DNA of 64,000 nt from Akebia trifoliata (lineage: Eukaryota > Streptophyta > Magnoliopsida > Ranunculales > Lardizabalaceae). Of the stretch, positions 10,566-21,144 are shown in pieces (positions within the stretch are counted from its first letter, which is position 1; every line of letters begins with the position of its first letter). The stretch spans positions 9,782,967 through 9,846,966 of the forward strand of contig CM030706.1 of the NCBI GenBank assembly GCA_017979445.1. Direction: 5' to 3'. The notes below the pieces were generated by a model. That model searched no databases and was not told the origin of the DNA. It worked only from the letters and a program-made list of their open reading frames with translations. A program made the position numbers and the translations under genes.

Positions 10566-11914
10566 CGGAAATGTTGATACAACCTGTCTAGAATTTTGGT
10601 TGGTAGGTGTTACAATTTTTTAAATTGTCTTGGCTTCGAATTTTTCAGTAAAGAAGCCGTTACAAACTTAGCAAGCCTATCACCTTGTAGAGGGAAAATC
10701 AATCTTGTTTTGTCGAGTATAGCTGTATTTTTTCTCCTAACATTTCGGTTCAGGAAATTGATGTTTTAAAGTTGATTTAGTTCTGTTGTTTTCTCTGTAA
10801 AAAAGGGGTCTGTGGATGGAGTTTCATACTGATTAAGTTTTGTATGTGCTGCTGCTTTATGTTGTTTCTATATACTACTCCTAAATCAACAGAAGCAACA
10901 ATGGTGCAACTGCTTTATCTTTGGTTATTCAACTTGGCTTTGATGATGACGAAGGATGACAAAGAGATCGATTGATCGGTAATCTCACAGATCCAATAAG
11001 AAACTTTCAAACCAGATGCTAGGATTCGACTGCCCATCATCCAATCTTTAATGGATTCTTGGATGATTCACAACCAAATCAAGAATTCAGAGCGACAAGT
11101 ATTATACATCTTGCTTGTTTACTAATACGTATGTTAATTTAAGTGTGTTCATATCTACTGTGTTCTTTTTGATCTTCCTCTCCGTTTATCTAGAATTTGA
11201 GTTTTCAACTTGCACACTCTCTAATGGGGCTGTAATCAAGATTTTGTTGACGTTTCAGTTATTGAACATCGCTGTTGTTTTATTGTCAGTTGAACCTTCA
11301 GTTTCATATTGAAGAATGAAAATATGAACCTTGTTGGGCTGAATTTATATTCAAATTTAACCCAATTAATTTCAGATTTTACAAGAATTTTATGGCATTT
11401 CTTTGATAAGTTGAGGCTGCCATGCTCTCCACCAACCAATAATTCATCAAAGCTGGTTTTTTTTTTTTTTTTTACTTGAATACTTACGTAGAATACATAA
11501 ACTGCATACCACATTCTTGGCATGTTGGGATGTCCGATTGACCCGACGGAGTAGAGTATCCATTTTGTAATAATACTTGTCCACAATGGATACACAATGA
11601 TCTGAGCACCATGTTGAGGGCAACTCAGGAGGGGTTGAATTGAGGAATGTGCGTAAGATGGTGAAAGAGTGAAGGTGTAGTAGCGTTGAGAGAGAATGTG
11701 CATCAAGCTTACTCAATACCAGGGAGTCTTTATTTTATAATCATTTGCAGCAAACTTGGAAAGCATCTCAAATATTTTCTGACTTCCAAGTAACTGTTTC
11801 CAAAAGCTGCCCTGGAAATTATATCAGCTGTTGTAACTTTAAATTCTTTGAATACTTCTCTCCATCTCTCGAGCATCGACTCCACACTAGCTATCATTGC
11901 TGGAACCATTCCCT

Positions 11915-11954
<40 letters not shown>
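10566..11954 (+). other. 3' UTR of the J-domain gene and intergenic DNA
   Basis: The sequence after TGA 10563-10565 is T-rich with likely 3' UTR up to roughly 10.85 kb; no poly(A) signal can be fixed with confidence. Beyond it, short open frames on both strands have no recognisable product. A (GA)n tract occupies 11922-11958. Confidence 0.5.

Positions 11955-11958
<4 letters not shown>
11922..11958. repeat. (GA)n microsatellite
   Basis: About 18 GA dinucleotides, ending directly at the left end of the TIR element at 11955. Confidence 0.95.
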
Positions 11959-11961
<3 letters not shown>

Positions 11962-12723
11962 CTATTGGTACCCCAACTTTTACTTATGCTCAACCATTGG
12001 CTTTTTTTTTTTTTCTCTTTTAATTGAGGTGTAATAAGCATGGTTTCAAATATCATCGAGTCATCTTGGTATCAGTCATGAACAAGACGGATAGACATGG
12101 TGTCTCAACTGTACAGAATCTCACGATATAACCAAGATATGTCGGACGAGATTTCACAAATCTCGAATGATATACACAGAAATCTTTGGAAACAAGGTTT
12201 GAGAAATAGTAGAGATATCCCTGTGTTTTGAATTTGAAACTGATGTCATGATCCTGAAACTGATGTCTAATGAAGAGGACCAAAAGGCCATCATCTTCAA
12301 CAGCCAAATATCCTTGATTTTTCTTTCCAAACTGACTAGTTTCAAGGTCTTCAACCTAGCATCAATGGTAACTTAATATATTTAACCTTATATTCAGTCT
12401 AATGATTTCTACTTTTCCTTGACCCTTTGTAGAAAATCCTAGATTTTTTTTACTTGAAGTTCCATATTTAATACTTCTTTTAAAAATCCTAGGTTTGAAG
12501 GTTAAAGACTTAAGTAGATAGAATCTTGAGGTTGAAGTTAAGGTTTTATTCAAATGGATTGAAGATGACTAGTCTGAGAAGAAAAATTGAGGGTTTTTAA
12601 TTTGATGTTGAAGACATAACTCGTTCGAGACAACTCGATCTCATTCATGAATGAGACGAGACGTCAAACCGAGTTTTAAACCATGGTAACAAGTAAAAGT
12701 TGGGATGCCAATGGCAGCTCTTT
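11955..12723. mobile_element. Small TIR element (outer), interrupted
   Basis: Left end CTTCTATTGGTACCCCAACT and right end AAGTTGGGATGCCAATGGCA are inverted copies. The same family recurs at 17987-18360. Without the inner insertion (12039-12685 plus target duplication) it is only about 115 bp. It encodes nothing and behaves like a MITE that favours (GA)n neighbourhoods. Confidence 0.7.
12039..12685. mobile_element. Nested 647-bp TIR element
   Basis: Ends are CATGGTTTCAAA and TTTTAAACCATG (inverted). They are flanked by an 8-bp direct repeat GTAATAAG (12031-12038) and GTAACAAG (12686-12693, one mismatch). The eight-bp duplication fits a hAT-type non-autonomous element. The interior has no transposase, but has ATG-AGACGAGACGTC-like inverted pieces near the right end. 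Confidence 0.7.
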
Positions 12724-12953
12724 GGATTAGTTAGGCATAATTATCTATATACTCAATGGGTTTTTCAAATGATTCAACAACTACAATAAGAAGGAATGAT
12801 GGTGATGGTCTGTTTTTTTTTGGCTGTTCCGATTCCATTTATTTTGGATCCGGAAGAAAATATAATGGATATGGTTCTATGTTCCTTAGGAGCTGAACCG
12901 GAACTGACCCATTGACACCCCTAGATGGTCGTGGTGGTAGTGGTGCAACTTAC

Positions 12954-13185
12954 TTTCAAATTCTTTGCGTGGTTAGCCAATTTACACTGTGCGGCCCATT
13001 TTTTTCCTTTTGAGGTTACAAGCGCTTCTCCTAACAATTTCTTTATGGACCCATCAGCCTTCATTTTCATGTACACTCCATGTTTATTGTTTAGAACCTC
13101 TTTGATCAGATCGGGTTTGGTTATATCCAATTGGGCCTTAGAACCATACCAATAGAGAAAATTCTTCCCAATGCCAATAGAAAAA
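12954..13185 (-). pseudogene. Cytochrome P450 exon fragment (CYP72-clan like)
   Basis: The minus strand encodes GKNFLYWYGSKAQLDITKPD, LIKEVLNNKHGVYMK and IKKLLGEALVTSKGKKWAAQ, then CKLANHAKNLK. This is the region between the first membrane-proximal helices and helix C of CYP72-clan P450s such as CYP749-like proteins. The exon ends at 12954 with a perfect donor AAA|GTAAGT, at the place where that family has an intron. Several residues after ANHA look deleted relative to the family. No acceptor, heme-binding Cys exon or other P450 exon is near. It is most likely a stranded gene relic. Confidence 0.75.
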
Positions 13186-13205
13186 ACCAAAAACTGGGAA
13201 TTCAA

Positions 13206-13725
13206 TTAACATATATCTCAACTTAAGAATTCAGTTGCATCGATATATTATCCTTAGCATATATGTTGATCCATGAGTGAATGTGAGGTTGAATTCTTGG
13301 AAGGATATCATGTGACAACTCCATTGGCCAGCTTATCCCTTTTCATGTTTAAAACTTCTTTGTTGTTTGGATGGATGAATCTGTAAAGTGGGCCTTTGAT
13401 TCCTTGTGACCCAAACATACTTTGCATGCGAATTGGATTCCACCATACAGTGTAAATTAAAGAACTTTATTATGAGACTTAAAAGGAGGTTCAAACACAT
13501 AATAGTTGAAACCCAGAGTGCTAGAATTCCAACGCTCGTGTTTTCAGGTAAACTCAACATCTCATCCAGTTTTACAAGCCCAACTGTGTTTAATTTTGAA
13601 GAATTATAGCTTCTTTATATCACCGAGGGAAGTTTAACTTTTTTACATGCCTTTTTGACTTTATGAGTCCGACTGGCCTTACTAAGTTAGTAAGGATTTA
13701 ACTCTTACTATGGGTCCTTGGGCTC
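13206..13725. other. Unassigned AT-rich stretch
   Basis: Short open frames on both strands between 13333 and 13609 overlap and have no recognisable domain. Nothing else is seen. Confidence 0.4.
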
Positions 13726-14129
13726 TGTAGACACCCTATTTTTTGCATCTGTCCAATTCGACAATTTGTTAACTGACTGTTGTAGATTCCTAATGATGAG
13801 CATAAAAGAACTCAAAAGCTTGTGAGTACTGCTTGATTTCTTCTATTTCTAATCTTTTTATTCCCCCTACTCTTCACGGTTCAACATAGAAAGTTACGCA
13901 CGCTTAAGATCGCAACATCTTATAACTGACTTAGCAAGCACGTACGTTTAAGTTCGCTACATACTTTGACAACTTAGAAACCTCACTAAACTAAGGAAAA
14001 TATGACTTTGAGACTTAGAAATAATCATGCAGAAACTGAAAGAAATCTCACGCTAAAAGCTGTAAAAAATCAAGAAGAAGATGATGAAGGTCGAAGATAT
14101 CCAGGTACTATTCAGGTATGTCGAATCTT
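13726..14129 (+). repeat. Possible Gypsy-type LTR start
   Basis: TGTAGACACCCTATTTTTTG at 13726 resembles the 5' end of a common group of plant Gypsy LTRs. No matching partner, PBS or target duplication is seen, so this is tentative. It may continue right of the Gypsy remnant at 16510. Confidence 0.3.
14002..14127 (+). other. Coding-like remnant, left part
   Basis: An open frame from ATG 14002 (MTLRLRNNHAETERNLTLKA) continues to EGRRYPGTIQVCRI near 14127. The last 65 bp recur at 16510-16575 in the same frame, on the far side of the antisense Gypsy remnant. A strong donor-like CAG|GTATGT sits near 14115. The family is not recognised. Confidence 0.35.
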
Positions 14130-14226
14130 TTCTTTTATCCCTTCTTTTTTTTTATTCGTTCTTCCTTATCTGGTCTATGTTTTTTTTTTTTGAGAGGTGG
14201 TGTCGGTGGAAGAAAGTGGTGAAAAC

Positions 14227-14398
14227 GTGAATAGGGTGAGGAAGATGGAGAGGCAGGGGCTGTAATGGTTGGAGTTCAACGTGCTGGAGAATAGATGAAG
14301 GTTAAAAGTGGCTGAAGGTGTGAATGGAGTGATGAAGATGGAGAGGCAGAGGGTTGCAATGGTTGGAGTTCAATGGGATGGAGAATAACTGAAGGTTT
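14227..14398. repeat. Two-copy tandem repeat, about 90 bp
   Basis: GGAAGATGGAGAGGCAGGGG with its flanks (14227-14317) is repeated as GAAGATGGAGAGGCAGAGGG (14318-14398), each followed by GGTTGGAGTTCAA. Confidence 0.8.
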
Positions 14399-14429
14399 CG
14401 AGTCTAACGGGACCCAAATCGATGAAAAC

Positions 14430-14783
14430 AGAGAAATTCAAGGAAAATTGTCAAAAATCTGGAAAGCTATCATTTGGATTGGCCTTATTTAAATCTTTGA
14501 AGTCCATGCACATTCTCACTTTCCCATCTTTTTTAGGAACTGGAACTACGTTAGCGATCCATTCTGGGTACTCTATTACTTCCAAGAATTCGGCATTGAT
14601 CTGCTTAGTGACCTCTTCCTTAATCTTCAAAGTCCATTCTGGCTTCATACGTTGGAGTTTCTGTTTTATTGACCGAGCATCGGGATGCAATGGAATTCGA
14701 TGTTGAACAATATCTGTACTTACTCCTGGTATGTCCTCATACGACCATGCGAATACATCCTTGAACTTTCTGAGCAAATCCAT
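14430..14783 (-). pseudogene. Gypsy reverse transcriptase, N-terminal part
   Basis: It contains DLLRKFKDVFAWSYEDIPGV, KQKLQRMKPEWTLKIKEEV and VVPVPKKDGKVRMCMDFKDL, the diagnostic start of the Ty3/Gypsy RT fold. It ends soon after NKANPNDSFPDF. The YVDD catalytic box and everything after it are absent. Confidence 0.88.
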
Positions 14784-14822
14784 TATCCCTTCGCATTCCT
14801 TGGCAGATAAGGTGACTCCAAT

Positions 14823-15398
14823 TTAAATCTCTTGAGGATTATGTTTAGTCTCGAGATTGACTAGTTCTGTTTCTTCCATTACAGGTTGAGCCTGACGTTC
14901 ATCTTCTTGTTTAAGTAGTTTAATTAATTCGATAGGAGTTTCTTCATTAGAAGATTCGTCATTCGAAGTTAGATTATCAGTTAAATCATTATTGTACTCG
15001 GGATAATCAGAAACTTCTTCTATTTCATTAAAGATAGATGGGGTGACAGAACTTATTGCGGACTCGACAGACTCAACATGACTAGACCCGACATACAGCA
15101 AAGGACTCATTACATGGTAATTGGAAAGAGACTCGACTACGGGTTTGATTATAGACTGTGGGTTTTGAGTACCACTCTTGACTGACAAGACTGACATGTT
15201 TCCTTCTTTGAGAAACATCTGAGCGATATTGAGTGAATCCACGGTCGTCTGCCAATCATCTGCTCCTTCGAATTCTTCAGATGCTTTGTCTTCTTCCTTG
15301 TCAGGCCAATTTATCCCAAAGAAAATCTCAAATCCTGGCTGGCGGGTACTCTGTTTCTTCCATGACAGGTTGAGTCCGACGTTTATCTTCTTGTTCAA
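14823..15398 (-). pseudogene. Gypsy gag-pol linker / protease-region remnant
   Basis: 191 residues, acidic, lying between gag and RT. Landmarks are WKKQSTRQPGFEIFFGINW, then a Glu/Asp/Ser-rich stretch ending NLETKHNPQEI, as found before RT in this Gypsy group. No DSG/DTG protease motif survives. Its acidic part is duplicated (see 14868-15605). Confidence 0.6.
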
Positions 15399-15605
15399 GT
15401 AGTTTAATTAATTCGATAAAAGTTTCTTCATTAGAAGATTCGTCCTTCGAAGTCAGATTATCAGTTAAATCGTTATTGCATTCGGGGTAATCAGAAACTT
15501 CTTTTATTTCATTAAAGATAGATGGGGTGACAAGACTTATTGTGACTGGATAGACTCAACATGACTAGACTCGACATATAGCAAATGACTCATTACATGG
15601 TCACT
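14868..15605. repeat. Direct duplication inside the Gypsy remnant (about 250 bp, 484 bp apart)
   Basis: 14868-15122 and 15352-15605 share TTTAATTAATTCGATA, TTCATTAGAAGATTCGTC, CATTAAAGATAGATGGGGTG and GACTCATTACATGG in order. It is a tandem-type duplication with a 484-bp period. Confidence 0.85.
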
Positions 15606-16148
15606 GAGGCCCATTGTGCCCATGTTGGTGACATATACCTTGAGATGAGTTTTTGCACAACCTGCTCCATTGAATTTTTTCATTTCTGGCATGACAAACT
15701 TTTCGGGTAGACAAATCTTAGGGATTTGATTCAAAGCCTCTATTCCTGTCGTGATTTCATCAATCCCTTTTATGTTCTTCATGGCTATTTCCAACTGAGT
15801 CATTATATTGGCTAACATCGGATTCTCATTATAATGCTCTTCATTTCCATCAAGCTCATAAACCTCATCCAGATTCTTAGCTGTGCTACCTTCCGGTCCC
15901 TTGCCTCTTTGATCGTCAAGATGGTCTCTTGTTGGCTCAGAGATCTGTTCTAGTATGACTGAACCAAAACGGAATACGTGGAATAGGTCTCAGAAATTGA
16001 TCGCGGCACATAAGAGGTTCCAATTAATAGCCACTGACTTGAGAGAGAATACGCTTTGAAGTCCATATGCACCAAAATTGTACTTCTCGACAGTAGTGAA
16101 CGCATCTAAAGCTCTTTTCATCAACAATTGTACATCATTATGAGCCAT
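15537..16148 (-). pseudogene. Gypsy gag remnant
   Basis: It starts at the ATG ending at 16148 (MAHNDVQLLMKRALDAFTTV), then a stop after NLLCAAINF. Another frame at 15818-15537 has ICLPEKFVMPEMKKFNGAGC and AKTHLKVYVTNMG, matching the start of the plant Gypsy gag domain (pattern PxKFKxPxFxKYxGTxCPxxHL). Broken. Confidence 0.65.
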
Positions 16149-16509
16149 CTTACAAAAACAAACTAACTCTTATTACTGACACATTAAAAATAAGTCACGT
16201 TTATATTTTGGTACGATCTTTAATGTGATTCAACCATTTTAATTGAAAGAAAAGTCCGATCCATTAAATAGAATTGGTCAGAAAAAGTGTTCCTTTTTCA
16301 TTCTGTTATGACCCTAGAAGTAGAGGTTTGAAAATATGTGAGAATTGAGGATATGTGAGAAGGGGGGTCGAATAGAATGTTGTGTGATAATGTTGAGCGA
16401 AAGTGATGTTTGATGAAGGAGAAAAGAGAGGAAAGCTAATGGTGATATGGGTTGAGCGGGGCTGGTGAATGTGACTAAAAATAATCTGGATGTGAAGAAG
16501 AAATGAAAA

Positions 16510-16788
16510 TTAAAATAAGAAGAAGAAGATGGTGAATGTCGAAGATATCCAAGTACTATTTAGGTATATCGAATCACCAAACCGCTCAGTTATCCCCTAG
16601 TCGGAATAGTTTTCACTGACGAGGTTTATGCCACAAGCCATGACCCATTTGATCTAACTGAAGATGAATCATATTGTCTATCTCCACCTCGTTACGATAG
16701 CCCATCATATACCAGCTACCTCTTGGCACAAATGATCTCGAAAAATCCATTCTCTATAACAGATGAAGATCCTTACCACGTGTATTAA
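16510..16788 (+). other. Coding-like remnant, right part
   Basis: After the 65-bp repeat shared with 14065-14127 and a TAG at 16561, a frame of 74 codons runs to TAA 16786-16788. It includes RITKPLSYPLVGIVFTDEVY, HDPFDLTEDESYCLSPPRYD and MISKNPFSITDEDPYHVY. The composition looks coding, but no family is recognised. It probably belonged with 14002-14127 before the Gypsy sequence separated them. Confidence 0.35.
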
Positions 16789-17986
16789 ATTGGTGATTTA
16801 ATTCCCGTGCCTAATTTATAAAAAAATTGATTCGAATTTTCAATATCCCCAAAATCAACGAGTCGACTCGTAATTTTTTTTGTGAAAATCGATTTTTTAT
16901 TTTTATCTTTCGTGTACACCATTAATTAATTTTTGGCGTCACGTAACCTCATCAATCGTGGGATTCTATCATGCGAAATTCGAGAATCCATGTAATTATT
17001 CTAGTCATAGGATTTGTTTAGTAAATCCGGTGCGATTTGATGATGATTGGACCCTAGTTTGACTTTTAGTCTTTGAATGTTGACCGTAGGATATTTTTGG
17101 ATCGCAATAGAGACTGATCATGTTGATCAGGCGGGTTTGGTGTCTAACATCTTTCGAAACCCGTAACTTGACCCCTTACCCATCTCTTGGATCCGCGGAT
17201 CAACCCATATCCATTTGAAGTTAATTTTGGTTCCTAGATCTAAACTAGGAAGTGACTCCCTATTCTTTTAAAATTCCCGAGATACGTAGATTGGATCACT
17301 ATCCGCTATTTAGCGGATGGCCGCGGGTCGAGGTGATTTCAGGCTCACCTTGTGGCATCCAAAAACTTGATCCGATGCTTCATGGTTGTAGAGGACAAAA
17401 TTCTATGAACTTTGAAAAAATAAAATTCTAGAAAAGGTTATTTTTCAAGGTCGAATTTTCAATTTTGAGTTTGGGAATTCGTTGGAAGTTTGGTAACTGT
17501 CCATTTTCAAAACCTTGGATCAAGCTCAAAAGAAATTATTTTGATGAAACTTAGAGGGTTGTGGTGTTGGATAGCTGATGTAGTAATCCATTTGAGCAAA
17601 ACGACTCTTAGTATTCCCAAACTTAATATACAAAGCGTACAATTTGACTGAGTGGATGCCATGTAAAGAAATTGTTTTATGAATACATATAACACTTATC
17701 TTGCTTGATATTTATAGTCATTGTATTAAGAAATTTTCATGATGAATCAGAAATGTAGGAGGAAAATATTAGGGCATCAAGCCATTGGTAGAATTGCGAA
17801 TGGGAGGACTATAAACGTCTCCAAATCCTAATCCCTACTCGTCTAATGCACGGGTAGTTTCAGGCCAAATGAAAATCTATCCAAGCCCTGCCTTGCATAT
17901 AATTATTTTAGCCTATTTAAGGCAAGGCTAGACGAGTCATGAGCTCACATGTTTTATTGCGTTCAAATCTTTCAATAAATAAAATT
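16789..17986. other. Unassigned, possibly LTR-derived
   Basis: AT-rich with a GC-richer patch (17290-17390). No gene, tRNA or clear element end was seen. Confidence 0.4.
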
Positions 17987-18360
17987 AGAGAGCTGGTATT
18001 GGCACCCCAAATTTTACTTATTACACTCTAATTTCTAGAATTATTTATCACACCCCAATTAACGATTAAAATACACTTTTCAACCATTACAGATTTTTTG
18101 CTCAAGTTATAATCTCAACATTACAAAACATTATGACACTTGTTCAAACAATTTTAGTAATCATTTACGATTATGATTAGGCTCATATAAAATACTAAAC
18201 CCAAATAAATAAAAAGAAAAAGAAATCTTGTAGAGAGAGAGAGAGAGAGAGATTCCATTGGCACACCAACTTTTAGTCATTCTCAACCATTCACTTATTT
18301 TCTTTATTTTAAATGGAGATGTAATATGTAAAAGTTGGGGGGTGCCAATAGCAGCTCTCT
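17987..18360. mobile_element. TIR element related to 11955-12723
   Basis: Left end AGAGAGCTGGTATTGGCACC and right end GGTGCCAATAGCAGCTCTCT are near-perfect inverted copies, flanked by AAAATT on both sides (17981-17986 and 18361-18366). A second left end after a (GA)n tract (18232-18275) lies inside, so one copy has probably inserted in another. No coding capacity. Confidence 0.75.
18232..18252. repeat. (GA)n microsatellite
   Basis: About ten GA units next to the internal left end of the TIR element. Confidence 0.9.
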
Positions 18361-21144
18361 AAAATTATAATACAAGTTATTGGTTCGGGCTGTGATCCTA
18401 CCTCCCAACCCCCAATCCTATCCATAAACACGAATCAGGCTTATCCCAACTTGATAATTAAATGTGCTTAATAAAACTAACTATTTTATATTTTAATAAG
18501 GTGTAATTTTTAATATATATACACGCGTGGGGGATATTTTTAACTGGTAACAAAGGGTGATATGTGGCACCTAGGGATTTGAGTTAGTCATGGAGATTCA
18601 AGCCCACTCATCCGAATATGAATTTTTAGATAAATTCGGTGGCTCGTTGCAACCCAACCATGGGTTTAGATCTTGGTTGGTTAGGATGATATTGGGCCAA
18701 GGATGCATGGTAGAATGATTCAATCAGTTTAAGTCTCTAAGAATTGGGTCAAAATTGATTATAATCTTAATAAGAAAATATCACAAAAATGAATAAATGT
18801 ATGAGGGAATGATCTTGATTATGTACATTTCTAATTAAGATCCACTAACTCAAATGGATAAGGGTCAAATTATTAATAGGATCAAGGGGGATCGTAGGAT
18901 TTCACCATTATAAATAAAAGGACAGAGACACAAAAATATATGCCTTTATCCCTACACTTTACTCTTCTATTTTTTTTTCTTTTTTCGATTTAATCTTACT
19001 TGGGTGTTAGAGAGATTGTATTGCAGGCACACCTAGGACCACAAGAGGTGAATATCACAAGTCATTATTGCATATTTCAAGAGAGTGCAAGTTTTTACAT
19101 CTACAATAGGTATATCATTTTGTACTTTATCTTGATAAGAGAGACATGATATACTTGGTTGTAAGAGAGATAGGGCCATATCATTCTATGGTGAAGCATC
19201 TTTTGTAATTTTTCTCTCGGAACACTCTAATACTTTAGTCTGACATGGGTGAGAGGAGTGTCCTAGCTTTTTTTAAAAGTTTGTTTTTGCCTATTAGACT
19301 CTAAGGGATACCCAGTGTCTCTGCCAACCTTGCCCTACTCTAGCTGAATCATTGAAACACACAAACGCACCGAGTCAAGTTGGGCTCCATGAACAATGCG
19401 CTACAATGCTTAAATAATGATCACTTATCCTTTTACTGTAAATTTTATTATTAATATATTAATGTTCAATTAGTGGTTAGACCTAATTGCCCAAATAGAC
19501 CACAGTTGAGAAAAAAATTCTTTCCATTTTTATTTGGTCCAGTTGAACAAAATTATGTGTGACATTGGGATTTGTGGTTGGACATTCTATATATGTTTCA
19601 CGATCAAAGAAGAAAAATGCACAAAAATATTATCTTCACTTCTACTAGCTCTCGTATTGTATCAGTCACACAAAAATTTATCTTCTTTTTATTATTTGAT
19701 GAGTATTATTTCTTCCTCAATTTTATTCTTAGACAAGAAGAATCATGTCTAGGGGAAAAAAGACAGAAGATTAAAAATTGAATTTGAGTTATTCTACCCC
19801 GAAGACGACATGCAGTTAATTTTCCTCCGCATTGTTTTGTTTATCAAAACACGTTAGAGAAAGTGATTGAATCCGTGCTTCAACTCGATTCTTTCATTAC
19901 TTTTTATAGGTCAAATTGTCCCATATTACATTGTAGATACAAAAAATTTACACTAGCCTTTAAATTCCTTCAAAATTACAAATAATCCCTTCTATTTTAT
20001 AAAAAAAGTGTCCCTAAGAGCTATTAATGGGCCCTACACCAAAATTGGGCTCATTAGTAAAAAAAATGCCTTTATGGTCTTAGGGTTTCGTAGATAAAGC
20101 CCATGATCCAACAAATTCAAGTGATCCAGATATTAAATATTGGGTCCTAAATGAGTTTGATCAAATAACAATCCATAAAATCCTTAAAATTGGATTTGGA
20201 CAAGTTTAGCGATTAAATAAACCAATCCATTCTCTTTAAGTTTGGTATAATTGGAAAACTAATTATCTTTAAGTTTATGAATACAAGAGCCTTCTTCATT
20301 TGGAGAGGATCTGGATCACTTTCTCTCAGAAGACAAAAGTTTTCCCTCTAAAGAAGAAGAAGCTCTTAAGTCATCTTTTAGAGACAAAACAAATTTTTTT
20401 AAAGATTTGGACTCTTACTAAAGAGAAGATCAAGCATAAAACCCTTTTTCGACAGTCAAGAAAACCTTTTCAGTTGATAAAGAGCAAAGTCCGAAAGGAA
20501 GAAAATCTACAGAAGATCAAACACAAACAAAGTCATCGTCAAAGTAATTAGTCGATAAATACGAAGCTCGGAGAGAAGAAAAACTACATATATCACTATT
20601 TTGTACTTGACTGTTAATCAGAGAAAAATATTGAGATTTGTGCTATTGTTTTCATTTAAATAAATAAAATCATTTGCGATCTAATTTTATGAATCTCGAG
20701 ATCAAAAGACTTTAGTATATAGAAGTTCTAAGAACTTCTTTGATAGTGTGTTTTTAGTAAATAACAATATTTTTCTAAGTATTCTGAAGTGGGGTGAAAT
20801 AAACACGAATTTGGGAAGACTTCTAGGCTTTTTAAAATTTCAAAAGTTTATTTTTCTCATCCCCCAATAGTAGCATAGGTTCCCAACAAATTAGTTTGGC
20901 CTTGATATTTTAGTTTGTACTTATTGAAGTTAAAATACTTCATATTTCATTATGGTCATTAATTATTAATTTTTGAGTCTCATGAAAACATATTAGAGTT
21001 CTATGTGATCATTCAATAAGATTAAAACACATGTTACTTTTGGATAAAAAAAATAGGATTTTGTGCAATCGAAAAACCACATGTGGCATGAGAGAGTTTT
21101 ACAAATTCAAAATTATCAAATTTCTGGGATAAACATCAATTATC
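18361..21144. other. Unassigned AT-rich DNA, possibly old LTR sequence
   Basis: No convincing gene. TATAAATAAAAGGACAGAGA near 18910 looks like the TATA/R region of a retrotransposon LTR, but no partner is seen. Short frames at 19534-19781 and 20300-20551 are Lys/Phe-rich with no known domain. Confidence 0.4.

Larger units (their letters stand above)
14430..16148 (-). mobile_element. Ty3/Gypsy internal remnant
   Basis: Minus-strand pieces in the order gag, protease linker, reverse transcriptase start. Integrase, RNase H and clear LTRs are missing. The remnant stops inside the RT domain at its left end. Several stops and shifts make it defunct. Confidence 0.8.

Noticed and set aside
11236..11716. 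156-codon minus-strand frame after the J-domain gene
   Set aside because: Low-complexity Lys/Ser-rich product with no domain, overlapping another frame. No splice or promoter support.
13333..13609. Opposed short frames near the P450 relic as more P450 exons
   Set aside because: No P450 motif such as FxxGxRxCxG or ExxR in either.
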